DNA of 34,179 nt from Opitutaceae bacterium (GTDB lineage Bacteria; Verrucomicrobiota; Verrucomicrobiia; Opitutales; Opitutaceae). Within the stretch, counting starts at the first letter, position 1, and each line of letters starts with the position of its first letter. The position numbers and the translations under genes are program-made. Under the pieces are notes generated by a model that saw only the letters and a list, made by a program, of their open reading frames with translations, searched no databases and was not told the origin of the DNA. Below, in pieces: positions 18,396 through 27,736 of this stretch. Where the stretch lies: positions 1-34,179 of the forward strand of contig JANJTQ010000046.1 of assembly GCA_024711005.1 (NCBI GenBank), given 5' to 3'.

Positions 18396-19262
18396 TCATT
18401 CCAGATACTTGACGATGTCCGGGATTTCCTTGGCGCGACGACCGTTCGGCAGGATCTCGAAATAAGGCTCCACCTCGGGTTTCCAATCGTCGTCATCCGG
18501 CGGCGATTGGTTCGGGTGGCCTTGGTTTTTCCCGTTCGCAGGCTTCGAGGGAGCCTCGTCGTCCGACTCGGGCTCATCTTCGCCTTCGGTGCCAAACTCG
18601 ACGCCTTCAAGGTCGATGCCGGTCCACTCATCGATGTCGAAAATATGCGACATGCGCCGCGCCTGCGGATCGAGCACCACCAGCGGGTTCTTCACACGTC
18701 CGCCTTTTACAAATTCAAACAGGCACGGATAACACTGCTCTTTGAATCGAAGCTGAAAATCCGACATCCACTTGTTGGCGACGCCTTCACGCTTGTTGAG
18801 CAACGCCACATCCGAAAAGTGGATACACGCCTCGTACCAGGCGATCAGGGGTTTGTGTTTTTCAGCCAGGCCGCAATCCACCACGGTAATGACGCGCCCC
18901 ACCTCGACTTGCACCGCGGTGATCCATTTTTGAAGCGCCTCCAGCTGGTCAACCGGGTTCTGACGTCCGTCGGTCACGAAAAAAATGTGCGTCGCGCCGG
19001 GTTGCACGGCGGCGTCGATGGCGCCCTCGCGCCACGTCCAGCGAGCCACGCGGACGAGCCGGGCATCATCGTCGCTCGCGGTCTCGGTCGCGGACAACAA
19101 CACGACCGGGTGCTCGCCTTCGGCCAGACCTCCGTCAATCAGGTCCGCCAGCACTGCGCGACGCCCTGATCCGGCGGAACCAAGAATAATGTAAACGAGC
19201 GGGCTCTCCGTAGAGACGACTTCGTCGGAATCCAGCAACGGCACAGCGTCCATACGGGTCAT
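18396..19262 (-). CDS. Degenerate CobW/G3E-like P-loop protein
   Basis: 288 residues from the ATG at 19262. The N-terminal strand-loop LVYIILGSAGSGRRAVLADL (22-41) sits where a Walker A motif would be, but Lys and Ser/Thr are both replaced by Arg (Arg34, Arg35). Further along, ITVVDCGLAEK and FSDVALLNKREG (149-160) resemble the VDA and NKxD regions of CobW/G3E GTPases. The tail beyond about 225 is strongly acidic (GEDEPESDDEA; PPDDDDW). A nucleotide-binding fold with altered chemistry is likely; the role is unknown. Only 6 bp separate it from aroC upstream, so it is in the aroC operon. Confidence 0.7.
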   Translation of the reverse strand: MTRMDAVPLLDSDEVVSTESPLVYIILGSAGSGRRAVLADLIDGGLAEGEHPVVLLSATETASDDDARLVRVARWTWREGAIDAAVQPGATHIFFVTDGRQNPVDQLEALQKWITAVQVEVGRVITVVDCGLAEKHKPLIAWYEACIHFSDVALLNKREGVANKWMSDFQLRFKEQCYPCLFEFVKGGRVKNPLVVLDPQARRMSHIFDIDEWTGIDLEGVEFGTEGEDEPESDDEAPSKPANGKNQGHPNQSPPDDDDWKPEVEPYFEILPNGRRAKEIPDIVKYLE

Positions 19263-19268
19263 CTTTCG

Positions 19269-20369
19269 TTATTTTTGCGGAAACTCAAACGCACGATTTT
19301 GCGCCGTCTGGCGCATCGCATGATCGAGCAGGACGAGCGCGGCCATCGCCTCGACGATCACCACCGCCCGCGGCACGACGCAGGGATCGTGGCGCCCCTT
19401 GCCCATGAGCTCCGTCGGCTGGCCTTGCAAATCAACGGTCTGCTGCGGCTGGAGGATCGTCGCGGTCGGTTTAAACGCCACGTTGAAACGGATCTCCTCA
19501 CCGTTGCTGATGCCGCCTTGCACGCCCCCGGAGCGATTGGTCACGGTGCGCACCTGCCCCTCACGGTTTTCGAAGAGGTCATTGTGCTCGGAACCTTTTA
19601 AGAGCGTGCCGCCGAATCCGCTGCCAATCTCGAAACCCTTGGTGGCCGGAAGCGAGAGCATGGCTTTCGCGAGGTCGGCCTCCAACCGATCGAACACCGG
19701 CTCACCCAAGCCCACGGGCACATTCCGGATGCGACACTCGATGATGCCGCCCACGGAATCCCCTTCGCTTCGGGCTTTTTTGATCACCTCGATCATGGCT
19801 TCCGCAGTTTTTGGATCCGGGCATCTCACTGCCGTAGCTTCCACTTGGGCAAGGGTGGGGAAATCCTCCATGGCCGGCATCCGCAGACGATGAATGCTGC
19901 TCACGAAGGCGCGAATCTCCACACCGTACGCCAGCGCGAGGATCTTTTTCGCAAAGGCGCCCGCCGCGACCCGGCCAATGGTCTCGCGCGCCGAGCTGCG
20001 TCCGCCGCCATTGGGATCGCGCACGCCAAACTTCGACTGATAAGTAAAATCCGCGTGCGAGGGCCGGAAGGCCTGCTTCATCTCGCTGTAGGCACTCGAC
20101 CGCTGATCGGTGTTGCGCACAAATAACCCGATGGGCGTGCCGGTGGTTTTCCCCTCATACACTCCCGACAAAATCTCCACAGTATCCGCCTCTTTGCGCG
20201 GGGTCGTGATGTCGCTTTGGCCGGGCCGGCGGCGATCGAGTTCGGCTTGGATTTCCTCCGCGGTGATCGGCAGAAGCGGCGGACATCCGTCAATGACGGC
20301 ACCAATCCCGGGACCATGGCTTTCACCCCATGTGGTGATGCGAAAAAGATGACCGAAACTATTGGGCAT
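19269..20369 (-). CDS. aroC: Chorismate synthase
   Basis: 366 residues from the ATG at 20369, chosen because AroC proteins begin with [17 protein letters not shown] (3-19). It catalyses the last step of the shikimate pathway, EPSP to chorismate, using reduced FMN. Signatures visible: [20 protein letters not shown], a slightly changed [10 protein letters not shown] (usually RPGHAD), [16 protein letters not shown], and near the C terminus the [20 protein letters not shown] motif. All are intact. An upstream extension of 35 codons is open but rich in Cys/Trp/Gly and not family-like. It is divergent from gspD, with 153 bp between. Confidence 0.96.
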   Translation of the reverse strand: MPNSFGHLFRITTWGESHGPGIGAVIDGCPPLLPITAEEIQAELDRRRPGQSDITTPRKEADTVEILSGVYEGKTTGTPIGLFVRNTDQRSSAYSEMKQAFRPSHADFTYQSKFGVRDPNGGGRSSARETIGRVAAGAFAKKILALAYGVEIRAFVSSIHRLRMPAMEDFPTLAQVEATAVRCPDPKTAEAMIEVIKKARSEGDSVGGIIECRIRNVPVGLGEPVFDRLEADLAKAMLSLPATKGFEIGSGFGGTLLKGSEHNDLFENREGQVRTVTNRSGGVQGGISNGEEIRFNVAFKPTATILQPQQTVDLQGQPTELMGKGRHDPCVVPRAVVIVEAMAALVLLDHAMRQTAQNRAFEFPQK

Positions 20370-20522
20370 GCGAGGCGTCAGAGTTGGGGGCGCTCCGACC
20401 TCCCGCAAGGTCCAAAAAAATAGCCCGCCCAAAATCCCGCATCCAGCACAACTCCATTTACAACCATCCTGCATTCGCCTCTCCTGTTATTTTTAAGCCC
20501 CTGACGCCCTGTATCCTTTTTT

Positions 20523-22637
20523 ATGCGACTTTCCCGTCCGTTTATCCTCGCCGGGCTCTGCCTTACCCCCGCCGCCCTGAATGCGCAGACCCCGGAGCCT
20601 GTCACCACCACCGCAGTCCCGGCCGCCCAAGCACCCGAAGAAATCATCGACTCTCTTCGCCTTCGCGATGCGCCCCTCGACCTGGTCATTGACCGGCTTG
20701 AAGTGTGGACCGGTCGCATCGTGCTCCGACCGCAAGCGCTCCCGCAGACGACCATCACGCTCAATATCTCGCGCCCCGTTCCCAAATCCGAAGCGGTTCA
20801 GGCCCTCATCTCCGTTCTCGCGCTCAACAACATCGGCGTCGTCGAGATGGGCGACAACTACCTCAAGATAATTGAACTGGCCAATAAGACCCGCACCGAG
20901 TCGCCCGAGATGATCACCGGTTCGTTATTGGACATGCCGCCCAGTGGCCGGGTCGCATCGAAGGTCTTCGAACTCACCAATCTGCGGGCCCAGGAATTTG
21001 TCCCCCAGCTCAACACCCTCCTCAACGTGCAGCTCGGCGGCGCGGTGCTTTTCAACAACACCAACGCATTCCTGGTCACCGATTCCATCTCCAATCTCCA
21101 ACGCGTCGAACAGCTCATCCTCGCCCTCGACCGCCCCGCTCCGACCGACTTCACCCCAAAGTTCTACTCGCTGCGCTTCGCCAAAGCCAGCGACCTGGTG
21201 AGCCGCGTAAAACTCATGCTCCAGAGCCCCAATCAACTGGCGCTCGGCAACTCACTCTCGCTTTCGGCCGATGACCGCACCAACCAGGTCGTCCTCATCG
21301 CCGATCCCAAGCAGCAACCGTTCTTCGACGAACTGATCAGCAAACTCGACGTCAAGGCCGACCCCAACACGCGCAACGAGGTCATCTACCTCAAGCACGC
21401 CACCGCCAAGGATGTCTCCACGCTCCTGACGACGGTCATCACCGGCCAGACTTCCGCCGCGGCCAAGAGCAATGGCGCCCCCCGCGCCGGCCAAACGGGT
21501 TTCGGCAACACCAGCCCCTTTAATCCAACGCCCCCCGCCCCGCCCGCCGCCAACACCAACGCCACCCCTCCCCCGGCTGGCAGCGCCGCCTCCTCCGCCT
21601 CCGCCCTCGCCGCCGATTCCGCCACCCAGTTCAGCACCCTGCTCACCGTCGCCTCCGACGATCGGAGCAACGCCGTCGTCGTCAGCGGCACCGTCGACGA
21701 CATCCGCCTCATCCGCGAGCTCGTCGACAAGATCGACATCGTCCTCGCCCAGGTTCGCATCGAGGTGGTCATCGCCGAGGTCACGCTCTCCGACACCAGC
21801 AAGACCGGGCTCGAACAACTCAACCTCACCGTCGGGCCCAATTCGAATGGCTCGACTCAGATCACCAACTTCGGCGGCGCGGTCGCTGGCTGGACCGTTT
21901 CGAACGGTACCGTCGACCCTCTCGCGTTCCAGAACGTGATGAGCAACGCCGGTCAGAAGAACAACCTCAAGGTACTGTCTTCGCCCACCATCGTCACCAC
22001 TCACAACAACGAAGCGCAGATCATCGTCGGCGAATCCCGCCCCATCATCACCGGCTCGACCTCGACGGCCAATACCAGCGGAACCGGGGGCCCGACCGTC
22101 AGCTCCACGGTCACCTACAAGGACATCGCCATCGATCTGAAGGTCACGCCCCTCATCGGCGAAGACGGCAACATCCAGCTCAAGATCGACCAGCAGGTGA
22201 ACGACATCGTCGATAACGTCACCATCGATACCAACGTGCAGCCGGTCATCGGCCGCCGCCAGGCCACCTCTTTCATCAATGTACTCGACGGTCAGATGAT
22301 CGTCCTCGGCGGCCTCCAGCGCACCAAGAACACCCGCAACCGCACCAAGCTCGGATTCCTCGTCGAGATTCCCATCATCAGCCATCTCCTCGGCGCCCGC
22401 ACCACGACCGATGAGCGCACCGAGCTTCTCCTGTTTATCCGGCCCCACGTGCTCCCGCCTTCCATCGGCTCCGCCCAGGCACGAACCGAGATCGACCGTC
22501 TCTCCAACGGGGATCAGATCACGAATCATCTGAACAACACCCCGTTCAATCCGCCGCCTCCGTTGCCGACTCTTCCCCACGAGCCCGTCGCCGCGCCGGA
22601 AAGAGATTCGTCCATCACCATTAAGAAAAAACGCTGA
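20523..22637 (+). CDS. gspD: Type II secretion outer-membrane secretin GspD
   Basis: 704 residues from the ATG at 20523. A signal peptide (1-21, ending AALNA) is followed by an N0 domain (about 40-120), N1 (146-205), N2 (about 211-280) and N3 (about 284-400). N3 holds a Pro/Ala/Ser/Gly-rich insert of about 60 residues. The secretin core (about 410-660) contains VRIEVVIAEVTL, LKVLSSPTIVTTHN, VGESRPIITG, and VLDGQMIVLGGLQ, then EIPIISHLLGAR and ELLLFIRPHVL. It forms the multimeric outer-membrane channel through which folded proteins leave the periplasm. The last residues (about 665-704) are Pro-rich then basic. gspE follows 11 bp later. Confidence 0.95.
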   Translation: MRLSRPFILAGLCLTPAALNAQTPEPVTTTAVPAAQAPEEIIDSLRLRDAPLDLVIDRLEVWTGRIVLRPQALPQTTITLNISRPVPKSEAVQALISVLALNNIGVVEMGDNYLKIIELANKTRTESPEMITGSLLDMPPSGRVASKVFELTNLRAQEFVPQLNTLLNVQLGGAVLFNNTNAFLVTDSISNLQRVEQLILALDRPAPTDFTPKFYSLRFAKASDLVSRVKLMLQSPNQLALGNSLSLSADDRTNQVVLIADPKQQPFFDELISKLDVKADPNTRNEVIYLKHATAKDVSTLLTTVITGQTSAAAKSNGAPRAGQTGFGNTSPFNPTPPAPPAANTNATPPPAGSAASSASALAADSATQFSTLLTVASDDRSNAVVVSGTVDDIRLIRELVDKIDIVLAQVRIEVVIAEVTLSDTSKTGLEQLNLTVGPNSNGSTQITNFGGAVAGWTVSNGTVDPLAFQNVMSNAGQKNNLKVLSSPTIVTTHNNEAQIIVGESRPIITGSTSTANTSGTGGPTVSSTVTYKDIAIDLKVTPLIGEDGNIQLKIDQQVNDIVDNVTIDTNVQPVIGRRQATSFINVLDGQMIVLGGLQRTKNTRNRTKLGFLVEIPIISHLLGARTTTDERTELLLFIRPHVLPPSIGSAQARTEIDRLSNGDQITNHLNNTPFNPPPPLPTLPHEPVAAPERDSSITIKKKR

Positions 22638-22648
22638 GCCGAGGCCCC

Positions 22649-24373
22649 ATGCCCGCCGCCACCGACACCCTTCTTCCCTCTTCTCTCGCCGAACGTATCT
22701 CCGACGCCCAGCGCCAGGCGATTGTCGAGGCCCCGCGGGGCCAGCGACTCAAACTCCTCGCCTCCGCCCTCGCCTCCGATGAGCTCCAGGTCCTCGCCTC
22801 CCTCGCCGCCGCCGCCGGCATCGATACCGCCAGCAACCTGGAAGCCGACGACGCTTCACTGAGTCTTCTTCCCGCCCGTCTCGTCCACGACTACCAACTC
22901 GTGCCGATCGTCTTCGGCGAAAAGAAGCCCGACGACGACACCGACCCGCTCGCCTCCTCCGCCCCGCTGCACCTCGCCACCGCCTGGCCGCCGGAACCCG
23001 TCATGGCGGACTGGATACGCACCTTCACCGCCCGTCCTCTCGTCTGGCACCTCGGCGTCCCCGAAAAGATCCACCACCTCATCCTCCAGCACTTCGGCGT
23101 CGGTTCCGGCAGTCTTGAGGGCGGCGATGAGGACTACGTCGCGCCGGAGACCCTTCAGCACGCCGAAGCCGACGTCGACGAAGAGGCCGCCGTCGTCCGC
23201 TTCGTGACGGACGTCATCACCCAGGCCGTCAACGACGAGGCGACCGACATCCATTTCGAGCCGCAGGAAAACCAACTCACGATCCGCTACCGGGTCGACG
23301 GCCTCCTCGTTCAAGTGCCCGTTCCCGAAAACCTCCGCCGCTTCCAGGACGCGATCATCTCGCGCCTCAAAATCATGGCGAAGCTCAATATCTCGGAAAA
23401 ACGCCTCCCCCAGGACGGACGTATCAACTTCCGCGCCGGCTCCAACGTCCTCGACATCCGCGTCGCCACCGCGCCGACCATCTACGCCGAATCCGTCTCG
23501 CTACGCCTCCTCAACCAAAAAAAGGAGGCCTACACGATGGACCGTCTCGGCATGAGCCCGGACGAGCAGGCCCAGATCAACCACGTCCTCGATTATCCTC
23601 ACGGCATCATCCTGGTCACCGGCCCCACCGGCTCCGGCAAATCGACCTCGCTCAACGCATTTCTTCGCAAGATCAACTCCACCGATCTCCGCATCATCAC
23701 CGTCGAGGACCCGATCGAATACGAAGTCCCCGGCGTAAACCAAATCCAGATCCGCTCCGAGATCGGCCTCACCTTCGCCAACGCGCTCCGCAGTATTCTT
23801 CGCCAGGACCCCGACGTCATCATGGTCGGCGAAATCCGCGACCGCGACACCGCCGATATCGCCATCCGCGCTTCGCTCACCGGTCACTTGGTGTTCTCCA
23901 CCCTTCACACCAATGACGCTCCCGGCGCCATCACGCGCTTGATCGACATGGGAATCGAGCCGTTCCTCGTGGCCTCCGCCATCGAGCTCGTCATCGCCCA
24001 GCGCCTTGTTCGCCGCCTTTGTCACGATTGCTCACGTCCCGAACCGGTTCCCGCGATCAAGCTCAAGGACACCATGGCGATCCTCGGGCTCGACGAATCC
24101 GAAGCCAACGGGATCACCCACCTGCACAGTCCCGTCGGGTGCGACCGGTGCCGGGGAACCGGCTACCGCGGACGTATCGGGCTCTTCGAAATTCTCAAAC
24201 CCAACGACGAACTCCACGACCTCGTGCTCAAACGCGAGAGCACGCGCACCCTCGCCCAATGCGCCCGTGAGCACGGCATGCGCACCCTCGGCCAGTCCGG
24301 CTGGGAAAAAGTCCGGGCGGGCCACACCACGTTGGACGAGGTCCTCCGCGTGGTCACTGTCGCCGAGAAATGA
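22649..24373 (+). CDS. gspE: Type II secretion ATPase GspE
   Basis: 574 residues from the ATG at 22649. An N-terminal domain (1-170) is followed by the ATPase core: Asp-rich DIHFEPQENQLTIRYRVDG, Walker A GPTGSGKST (325-333), Asp box and Walker B region with VEDPIEYEVPGVNQIQI and MVGEIRDRDTADIAIRAS, and the His box LVFSTLHTNDA. The zinc-binding tetracysteine motif is CHDC...CDRC (about 458-498), then GYRGRIGLFE. It powers pseudopilus assembly on the inner membrane with GspF and GspL. It lies between gspD and gspF; the gap to gspF carries the repeat described separately. Confidence 0.96.
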   Translation: MPAATDTLLPSSLAERISDAQRQAIVEAPRGQRLKLLASALASDELQVLASLAAAAGIDTASNLEADDASLSLLPARLVHDYQLVPIVFGEKKPDDDTDPLASSAPLHLATAWPPEPVMADWIRTFTARPLVWHLGVPEKIHHLILQHFGVGSGSLEGGDEDYVAPETLQHAEADVDEEAAVVRFVTDVITQAVNDEATDIHFEPQENQLTIRYRVDGLLVQVPVPENLRRFQDAIISRLKIMAKLNISEKRLPQDGRINFRAGSNVLDIRVATAPTIYAESVSLRLLNQKKEAYTMDRLGMSPDEQAQINHVLDYPHGIILVTGPTGSGKSTSLNAFLRKINSTDLRIITVEDPIEYEVPGVNQIQIRSEIGLTFANALRSILRQDPDVIMVGEIRDRDTADIAIRASLTGHLVFSTLHTNDAPGAITRLIDMGIEPFLVASAIELVIAQRLVRRLCHDCSRPEPVPAIKLKDTMAILGLDESEANGITHLHSPVGCDRCRGTGYRGRIGLFEILKPNDELHDLVLKRESTRTLAQCAREHGMRTLGQSGWEKVRAGHTTLDEVLRVVTVAEK

Positions 24374-24388
24374 CCGCGCTCCGTGCAG

Positions 24389-24484
24389 AATGTCCAATGA
24401 CCAATGACGCAATGAACCACCTTCCAATCCCTCCGCAGCCTCCGACTCCGGTCATTGGACATTGGTCATTGGACATTGGTCATT
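24389..24484. repeat. Inverted and tandem short repeat between gspE and gspF
   Basis: The unit GTCATTGGACATTG occurs at 24451-24464 and 24465-24478, with a partial third copy to 24484. The segment AATGTCCAATGACCAAT (from 24389) is the reverse complement of 24461-24477, so the spacer can fold into a hairpin of at least 17 bp with a 53-base loop. AT-rich composition sets it apart from the flanking genes. Similar ATTGGTCATTGG strings occur between genes in other bacterial genomes (from memory). Confidence 0.8.
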
Positions 24485-24499
24485 AAGCGCAGCGTTGCC

Positions 24500-25774
24500 A
24501 TGCCGTCTTTCTCCTACACCGCCCGTGACCGTTCCGGTCAGATGCACCACGACATCGTGGATGCACCCAGCCGCAAGGACGCCCTTCGCCTTCTCGGCGC
24601 ACGCGGGCTCACCCCCACCCAGGTCAGCGAGGCCACCACCCGAACCGTCGCCGCCAAACGCAAAAAAATCTTCTCCACCTCCGCGCAACCCGGAGCCCAG
24701 ACCTCGACCGTCCGCGTAAAAACACCGGAAGTGGCTTCGCTTTCCCGCCGCGAACGCCTGCCTTTCCTCGAAGCGCTCGTCGATCTCACCTCCAGCGGAC
24801 TCTCCGCCGGCGAGTCGGTGCGTCTCCTCAGCTCGCGACTGAAAGAACCGCGCCTGCGCCTCGTGTGCAATCTGCTCTGGGAACAGTTGAGCGAAGGCGC
24901 GCAGCTCTCCCGCGCCATGGGCACGCTCCCCGCCGTCTTCGACCCATCGACGCTCAATCTGATCCAGTCGGGCGAGGCCACCGGCAACCTCAACGACGTG
25001 CTCACCCGACTCATCGTTCATCTCCAGGAGCAGAAAGAACTGCGGCAAAAAGTCCTCAGCGCCCTCGCTTATCCGGCGTTCATGATGCTCGTGGCCGGCG
25101 GCGTGGTTATCTTCTTCATGGTGTTCCTGCTGCCGCGCCTGCAGACGCTCCTCAACTCTCTCGGTGGCGAGTTGCCGACCTCCACGCGCCTCCTGCTCGG
25201 TCTTTCCGATTTCGGCCTCAAGTACGGCGTATTCGTGATCATCGGCTTGGTCTTCGCCGCCGTGGCCTTCTGGCGCTGGCGCCAGACCGAGGTCGGTCGC
25301 CTGCAAACCGACGCATGGATGCTCAAACTCCCGCTCCTCGGTCCGTTTTCGGTTTCCCAAACGGTGCTCGCGTTCAGCCAGACGCTCTCCGTGCTGCTCG
25401 AAAACGGTATCACCACATCGGAGGCGTTGCGCATGACCGAACGTCAGATCCAAAACCGGGTTCACCGTCACGCCTTTGATGAAGCCACCGGCCGCGTGCT
25501 CGAAGGCGAAGCGCTTTCCGCATCGCTGGCGCGCACCGACTGTTTTCCGGAGCTGGTGCTAGACCAATTGTCCGTCGGTGAAAACACCGGCAACCTGGTT
25601 CCCAGCTTGAAGAAAGTCGCCGTGGCGTATCAGAAAGCGATTTCCTATCAGCTCAACGCCTTCACCCGCATCATCGCGACCGTCGTGTTGCTGGGTGTGT
25701 TCAGCTTCGTGGGTTTCATCGCTTTCGCGATCATCAGCGCCGTCTTCCAGCTCAGCTCGAGTTTCAAGATGTGA
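24500..25774 (+). CDS. gspF: Type II secretion inner-membrane protein GspF
   Basis: 424 residues from the ATG at 24500; a further in-frame start at 24455 would translate the repeat and is rejected. N-terminal MPSFSYTARDRSGQMHHD is the classic opening. Two T2SSF domains (about 85-208 and 288-410) each carry the G-E-x-T-G-x-L pattern (SGEATGNLNDVL; VGENTGNLVPSL). Transmembrane helices lie at about 188-212, 242-258 and 395-420. It is the polytopic platform protein that couples GspE to pseudopilin assembly. It ends the plus-strand half of the secretion locus and converges on gspM, 68 bp away. Confidence 0.95.
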   Translation: MPSFSYTARDRSGQMHHDIVDAPSRKDALRLLGARGLTPTQVSEATTRTVAAKRKKIFSTSAQPGAQTSTVRVKTPEVASLSRRERLPFLEALVDLTSSGLSAGESVRLLSSRLKEPRLRLVCNLLWEQLSEGAQLSRAMGTLPAVFDPSTLNLIQSGEATGNLNDVLTRLIVHLQEQKELRQKVLSALAYPAFMMLVAGGVVIFFMVFLLPRLQTLLNSLGGELPTSTRLLLGLSDFGLKYGVFVIIGLVFAAVAFWRWRQTEVGRLQTDAWMLKLPLLGPFSVSQTVLAFSQTLSVLLENGITTSEALRMTERQIQNRVHRHAFDEATGRVLEGEALSASLARTDCFPELVLDQLSVGENTGNLVPSLKKVAVAYQKAISYQLNAFTRIIATVVLLGVFSFVGFIAFAIISAVFQLSSSFKM

Positions 25775-25780
25775 GGTAGC

Positions 25781-25821
25781 GCAGGCTTCCAGCCCGCTCG
25801 CTCCCACCCACAGCCCGCTCG
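25781..25821. repeat. Hairpin and direct repeat between gspF and gspM
   Basis: GCAGGCT (25781-25787) and AGCCCGC (25791-25797) form a short stem with one mismatch around TCC. The 12-mer CAGCCCGCTCGC is present at 25790-25801 and again at 25811-25822. Situated between the convergent ends of the two secretion operons, it may help termination. It resembles a dispersed intergenic repeat more than an intrinsic terminator, since no T-tract follows on either strand. Confidence 0.45.
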
Positions 25822-25842
25822 CCGGCTCCAAAATTTGGCCTC

Positions 25843-26367
25843 TCACCGAGCGATCTCGACCGAGGTCACGCGCCAGGAGGCGGTCAATTGGGTCGGATTC
25901 GACCGGTTGCTCGCCAACGCGAACTGCTCCAACCCCAGATACGGGGCTCGCTGCGCGAGCGTCCGATAAAACTGGATGAGCTTGGCGATGTCGGCGTTGC
26001 GGGCGGTGAACTGCACCGAATGCACCGCAAACTGACTGGTGCGCGCCGTGCGGCTGTCGGACACATCGTAGTTGGACAATCCCGCCGTGCGAGCCAGCGC
26101 GTTGAGCTCACTCTGCAGGCGCACACTGTCAAAGGTCTTGGACGGATCGAGGTGTTCGATTGCCAGCTCCGCCTCACGCTCGATGCGCTCACGTTGCTGC
26201 AACCAGCGATTCTGCACGTCGAGATCGGTCGAGGTGGCCCTGAATGAGCGCACTTGCGAACCCACTCGTTCGCTCACACCGGATAGCCAGATGGCCGCGC
26301 CAATCAGCACGAATACCACCAGCAGGATTTTCTCACGCAGGAGCCGGCCTAGGAAATATGCTCTCAT
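25843..26367 (-). CDS. gspM: Type II secretion GspM-like protein
   Basis: 174 residues from the ATG at 26367. A cytoplasmic start (MRAYFLGRLLREK) and one transmembrane helix (about 13-30, ILLVVFVLIGAAIWLSG) are followed by a helical stretch (about 40-95) and a ferredoxin-like periplasmic domain (about 98-174), the layout of GspM and PilO. The sequence is divergent, so the name rests largely on topology and position after gspL, with which it overlaps by 4 nt (ATGA). GspM pairs with GspL to hold GspE at the membrane. Confidence 0.75.
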   Translation of the reverse strand: MRAYFLGRLLREKILLVVFVLIGAAIWLSGVSERVGSQVRSFRATSTDLDVQNRWLQQRERIEREAELAIEHLDPSKTFDSVRLQSELNALARTAGLSNYDVSDSRTARTSQFAVHSVQFTARNADIAKLIQFYRTLAQRAPYLGLEQFALASNRSNPTQLTASWRVTSVEIAR

Positions 26368-27599
26368 GACTTGGTCTCCGGTTCGGGTTGTGTCGACTCG
26401 GATGGGGCGACTGGCGATTCAGGAGAAGCGGGGGTTCGCGGTGAGGGCGGTGGAGGTTCCTCCACGACCGTAAAAGCATCGGGACTAAAGGTGACCACCA
26501 GGCGAAAGGTCGAAACTCCGTCACGACTCCGCGGATCCAGCACCTCGGCCTTCTCGCAACCGTCGAGACCATTGAGTGCGGACCGGAACACGTCGATGTC
26601 GCCCGTTGAGTGAGTCTGCGCATCGACTTCCATCGTATGGAGTCCGCTGGTCACGGTCCTCATGAACTGGATGGTGGGAGGACGCACCGTGTTGATCAGC
26701 GCGAGCATCTCAAAGGGCAACAGGCGCTTCGTCGACAGTTCATCGATGCGCGTCGCGAGAGCCTGTGAAGTCATGATTCCCTCGACGATCGGCCCCTGCT
26801 CCGCCACCAACGCAAGTCGCTGCTTCTGCCAGATTCCAGTGCCAATCAGCGCGACTTCCAACAACGCCGCGAGACCGACCGCCGCCAGACAGCCGAGAAA
26901 CGTACGCCACAACACCACATCGCGCGCATGCGCTCGCCGACGGGCGGCCAGATCGCCCTTGTCCCGTACATCAAGCGGAGCGACGTCGGCCGCGTTGAAA
27001 TGCGACTCAATGACGCCGGCTCGAATAACAAACTCCCCTTGCGGCGAGGCGGGATCGAACTGCGGTTCACTGCCCGCATCGATCACTTGAAGTGTCTCGG
27101 AAAAGGCGCGCAACAAGACATCGCGCGCGGCAGCCCGGTCCTCGTCGGTTGCTTCAGCGGGGAGCTGCGCGACCTGCACCCGCGTCGGAACACCGCTCGC
27201 ATCGGAAAAATAAAGCCCGGTGAGCGCCTCCGGTCCCGGCACGATCACCACGGTCTCCGGCGCGGGAGGGTCATCCTTGCGCAATACGGTCACGAATGAC
27301 GGCAACACCGCCTCGGCATCAGCCCAGGTCTCCACTTCTTCGGCGGTAAAACGCTTCCGGTAAGCGGAGTAAATCAACGCATGCGGCGAGCCCGGCAGCC
27401 AGTGATGTCCGTAATACAGCTGAGCAATGGGAAAAGGCGCGAGTGCCTCCACCGCAAGCTCGGCCTGCGCCGCGACGTCGGCGGCGGTCGCACCCTCGGT
27501 CACCGGTACCGACCGCACAAAAAAGAGCGTGTCCGGCAAGAGCACGACGTGGCGAAGCGGCGGCGCGGGAAGAAAGCGTTTAAGCGAGGAGAGACTCAT
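26364..27599 (-). CDS. gspL: Type II secretion GspL-like protein
   Basis: 411 residues from the ATG at 27599. A cytoplasmic region of about 225 residues begins with strands such as RHVVLLPDTLFFVRSVPV and is consistent with the actin-like GspL fold. A single transmembrane helix spans about 228-255 (FLGCLAAVGLAALLEVALIG), followed by a helix and a ferredoxin-like periplasmic domain (about 300-375). The C terminus is a Pro/Ser/Glu-rich tail of about 35 residues, unusual for GspL. Assignment is by order and topology; sequence similarity to known GspL is weak to my eye. It is coupled to gspM by an ATGA overlap. Confidence 0.75.
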   Translation of the reverse strand: MSLSSLKRFLPAPPLRHVVLLPDTLFFVRSVPVTEGATAADVAAQAELAVEALAPFPIAQLYYGHHWLPGSPHALIYSAYRKRFTAEEVETWADAEAVLPSFVTVLRKDDPPAPETVVIVPGPEALTGLYFSDASGVPTRVQVAQLPAEATDEDRAAARDVLLRAFSETLQVIDAGSEPQFDPASPQGEFVIRAGVIESHFNAADVAPLDVRDKGDLAARRRAHARDVVLWRTFLGCLAAVGLAALLEVALIGTGIWQKQRLALVAEQGPIVEGIMTSQALATRIDELSTKRLLPFEMLALINTVRPPTIQFMRTVTSGLHTMEVDAQTHSTGDIDVFRSALNGLDGCEKAEVLDPRSRDGVSTFRLVVTFSPDAFTVVEEPPPPSPRTPASPESPVAPSESTQPEPETKS

Positions 27600-27736
27600 G
27601 CGGTCGGTTCGTCTGACTGGGCGGGCAAGGGAATCCTATTATCGTTTTCACGGATTTCGAGAAACGTAAACGGGTATTTAAGATCAACGACCTCGGGAAC
27701 GGCCGTCGTTGGAGTGTTGGACGAGGCCGGGGGGGG
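27596..27736 (-). other. Out-of-frame 3' extension of gspK after a C8 run
   Basis: On the minus strand gspK reads through eight C residues (27729-27736) and stops at 27684. Skipping one C puts it in a second open frame that runs to a TGA at 27596-27598 and encodes VPEVVDLKYPFTFLEI followed by RENDNRIPLPAQSDEPTA. That stop overlaps the gspL ATG as ATGA, as at the other junctions of this operon. The bases 27600-27683 would otherwise be the only real gap within H-I-J-K-L-M. Either the run has one base too many in the sequence, or the gene is truly shifted or slips during expression. Confidence 0.7.

Noticed and set aside
20370-20474. A 35-codon N-terminal extension of aroC
   Set aside because: The extension is Cys/Trp/Gly-rich and unlike AroC, which starts at MPNSFGHLF.
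21252-22580. A 442-codon minus-strand frame very rich in Gly, Asp and Val
   Set aside because: Antisense to gspD, whose secretin domains are plainly on the plus strand.
24451-24484. Short tandem copies resembling CRISPR repeats
   Set aside because: The 14-bp units are directly abutting with no spacers, and there are no cas genes.
24455-24499. An upstream start for gspF adding 15 residues
   Set aside because: The extra residues would be encoded by the intergenic repeat, while GspF proteins begin at MPSFSYTARD.
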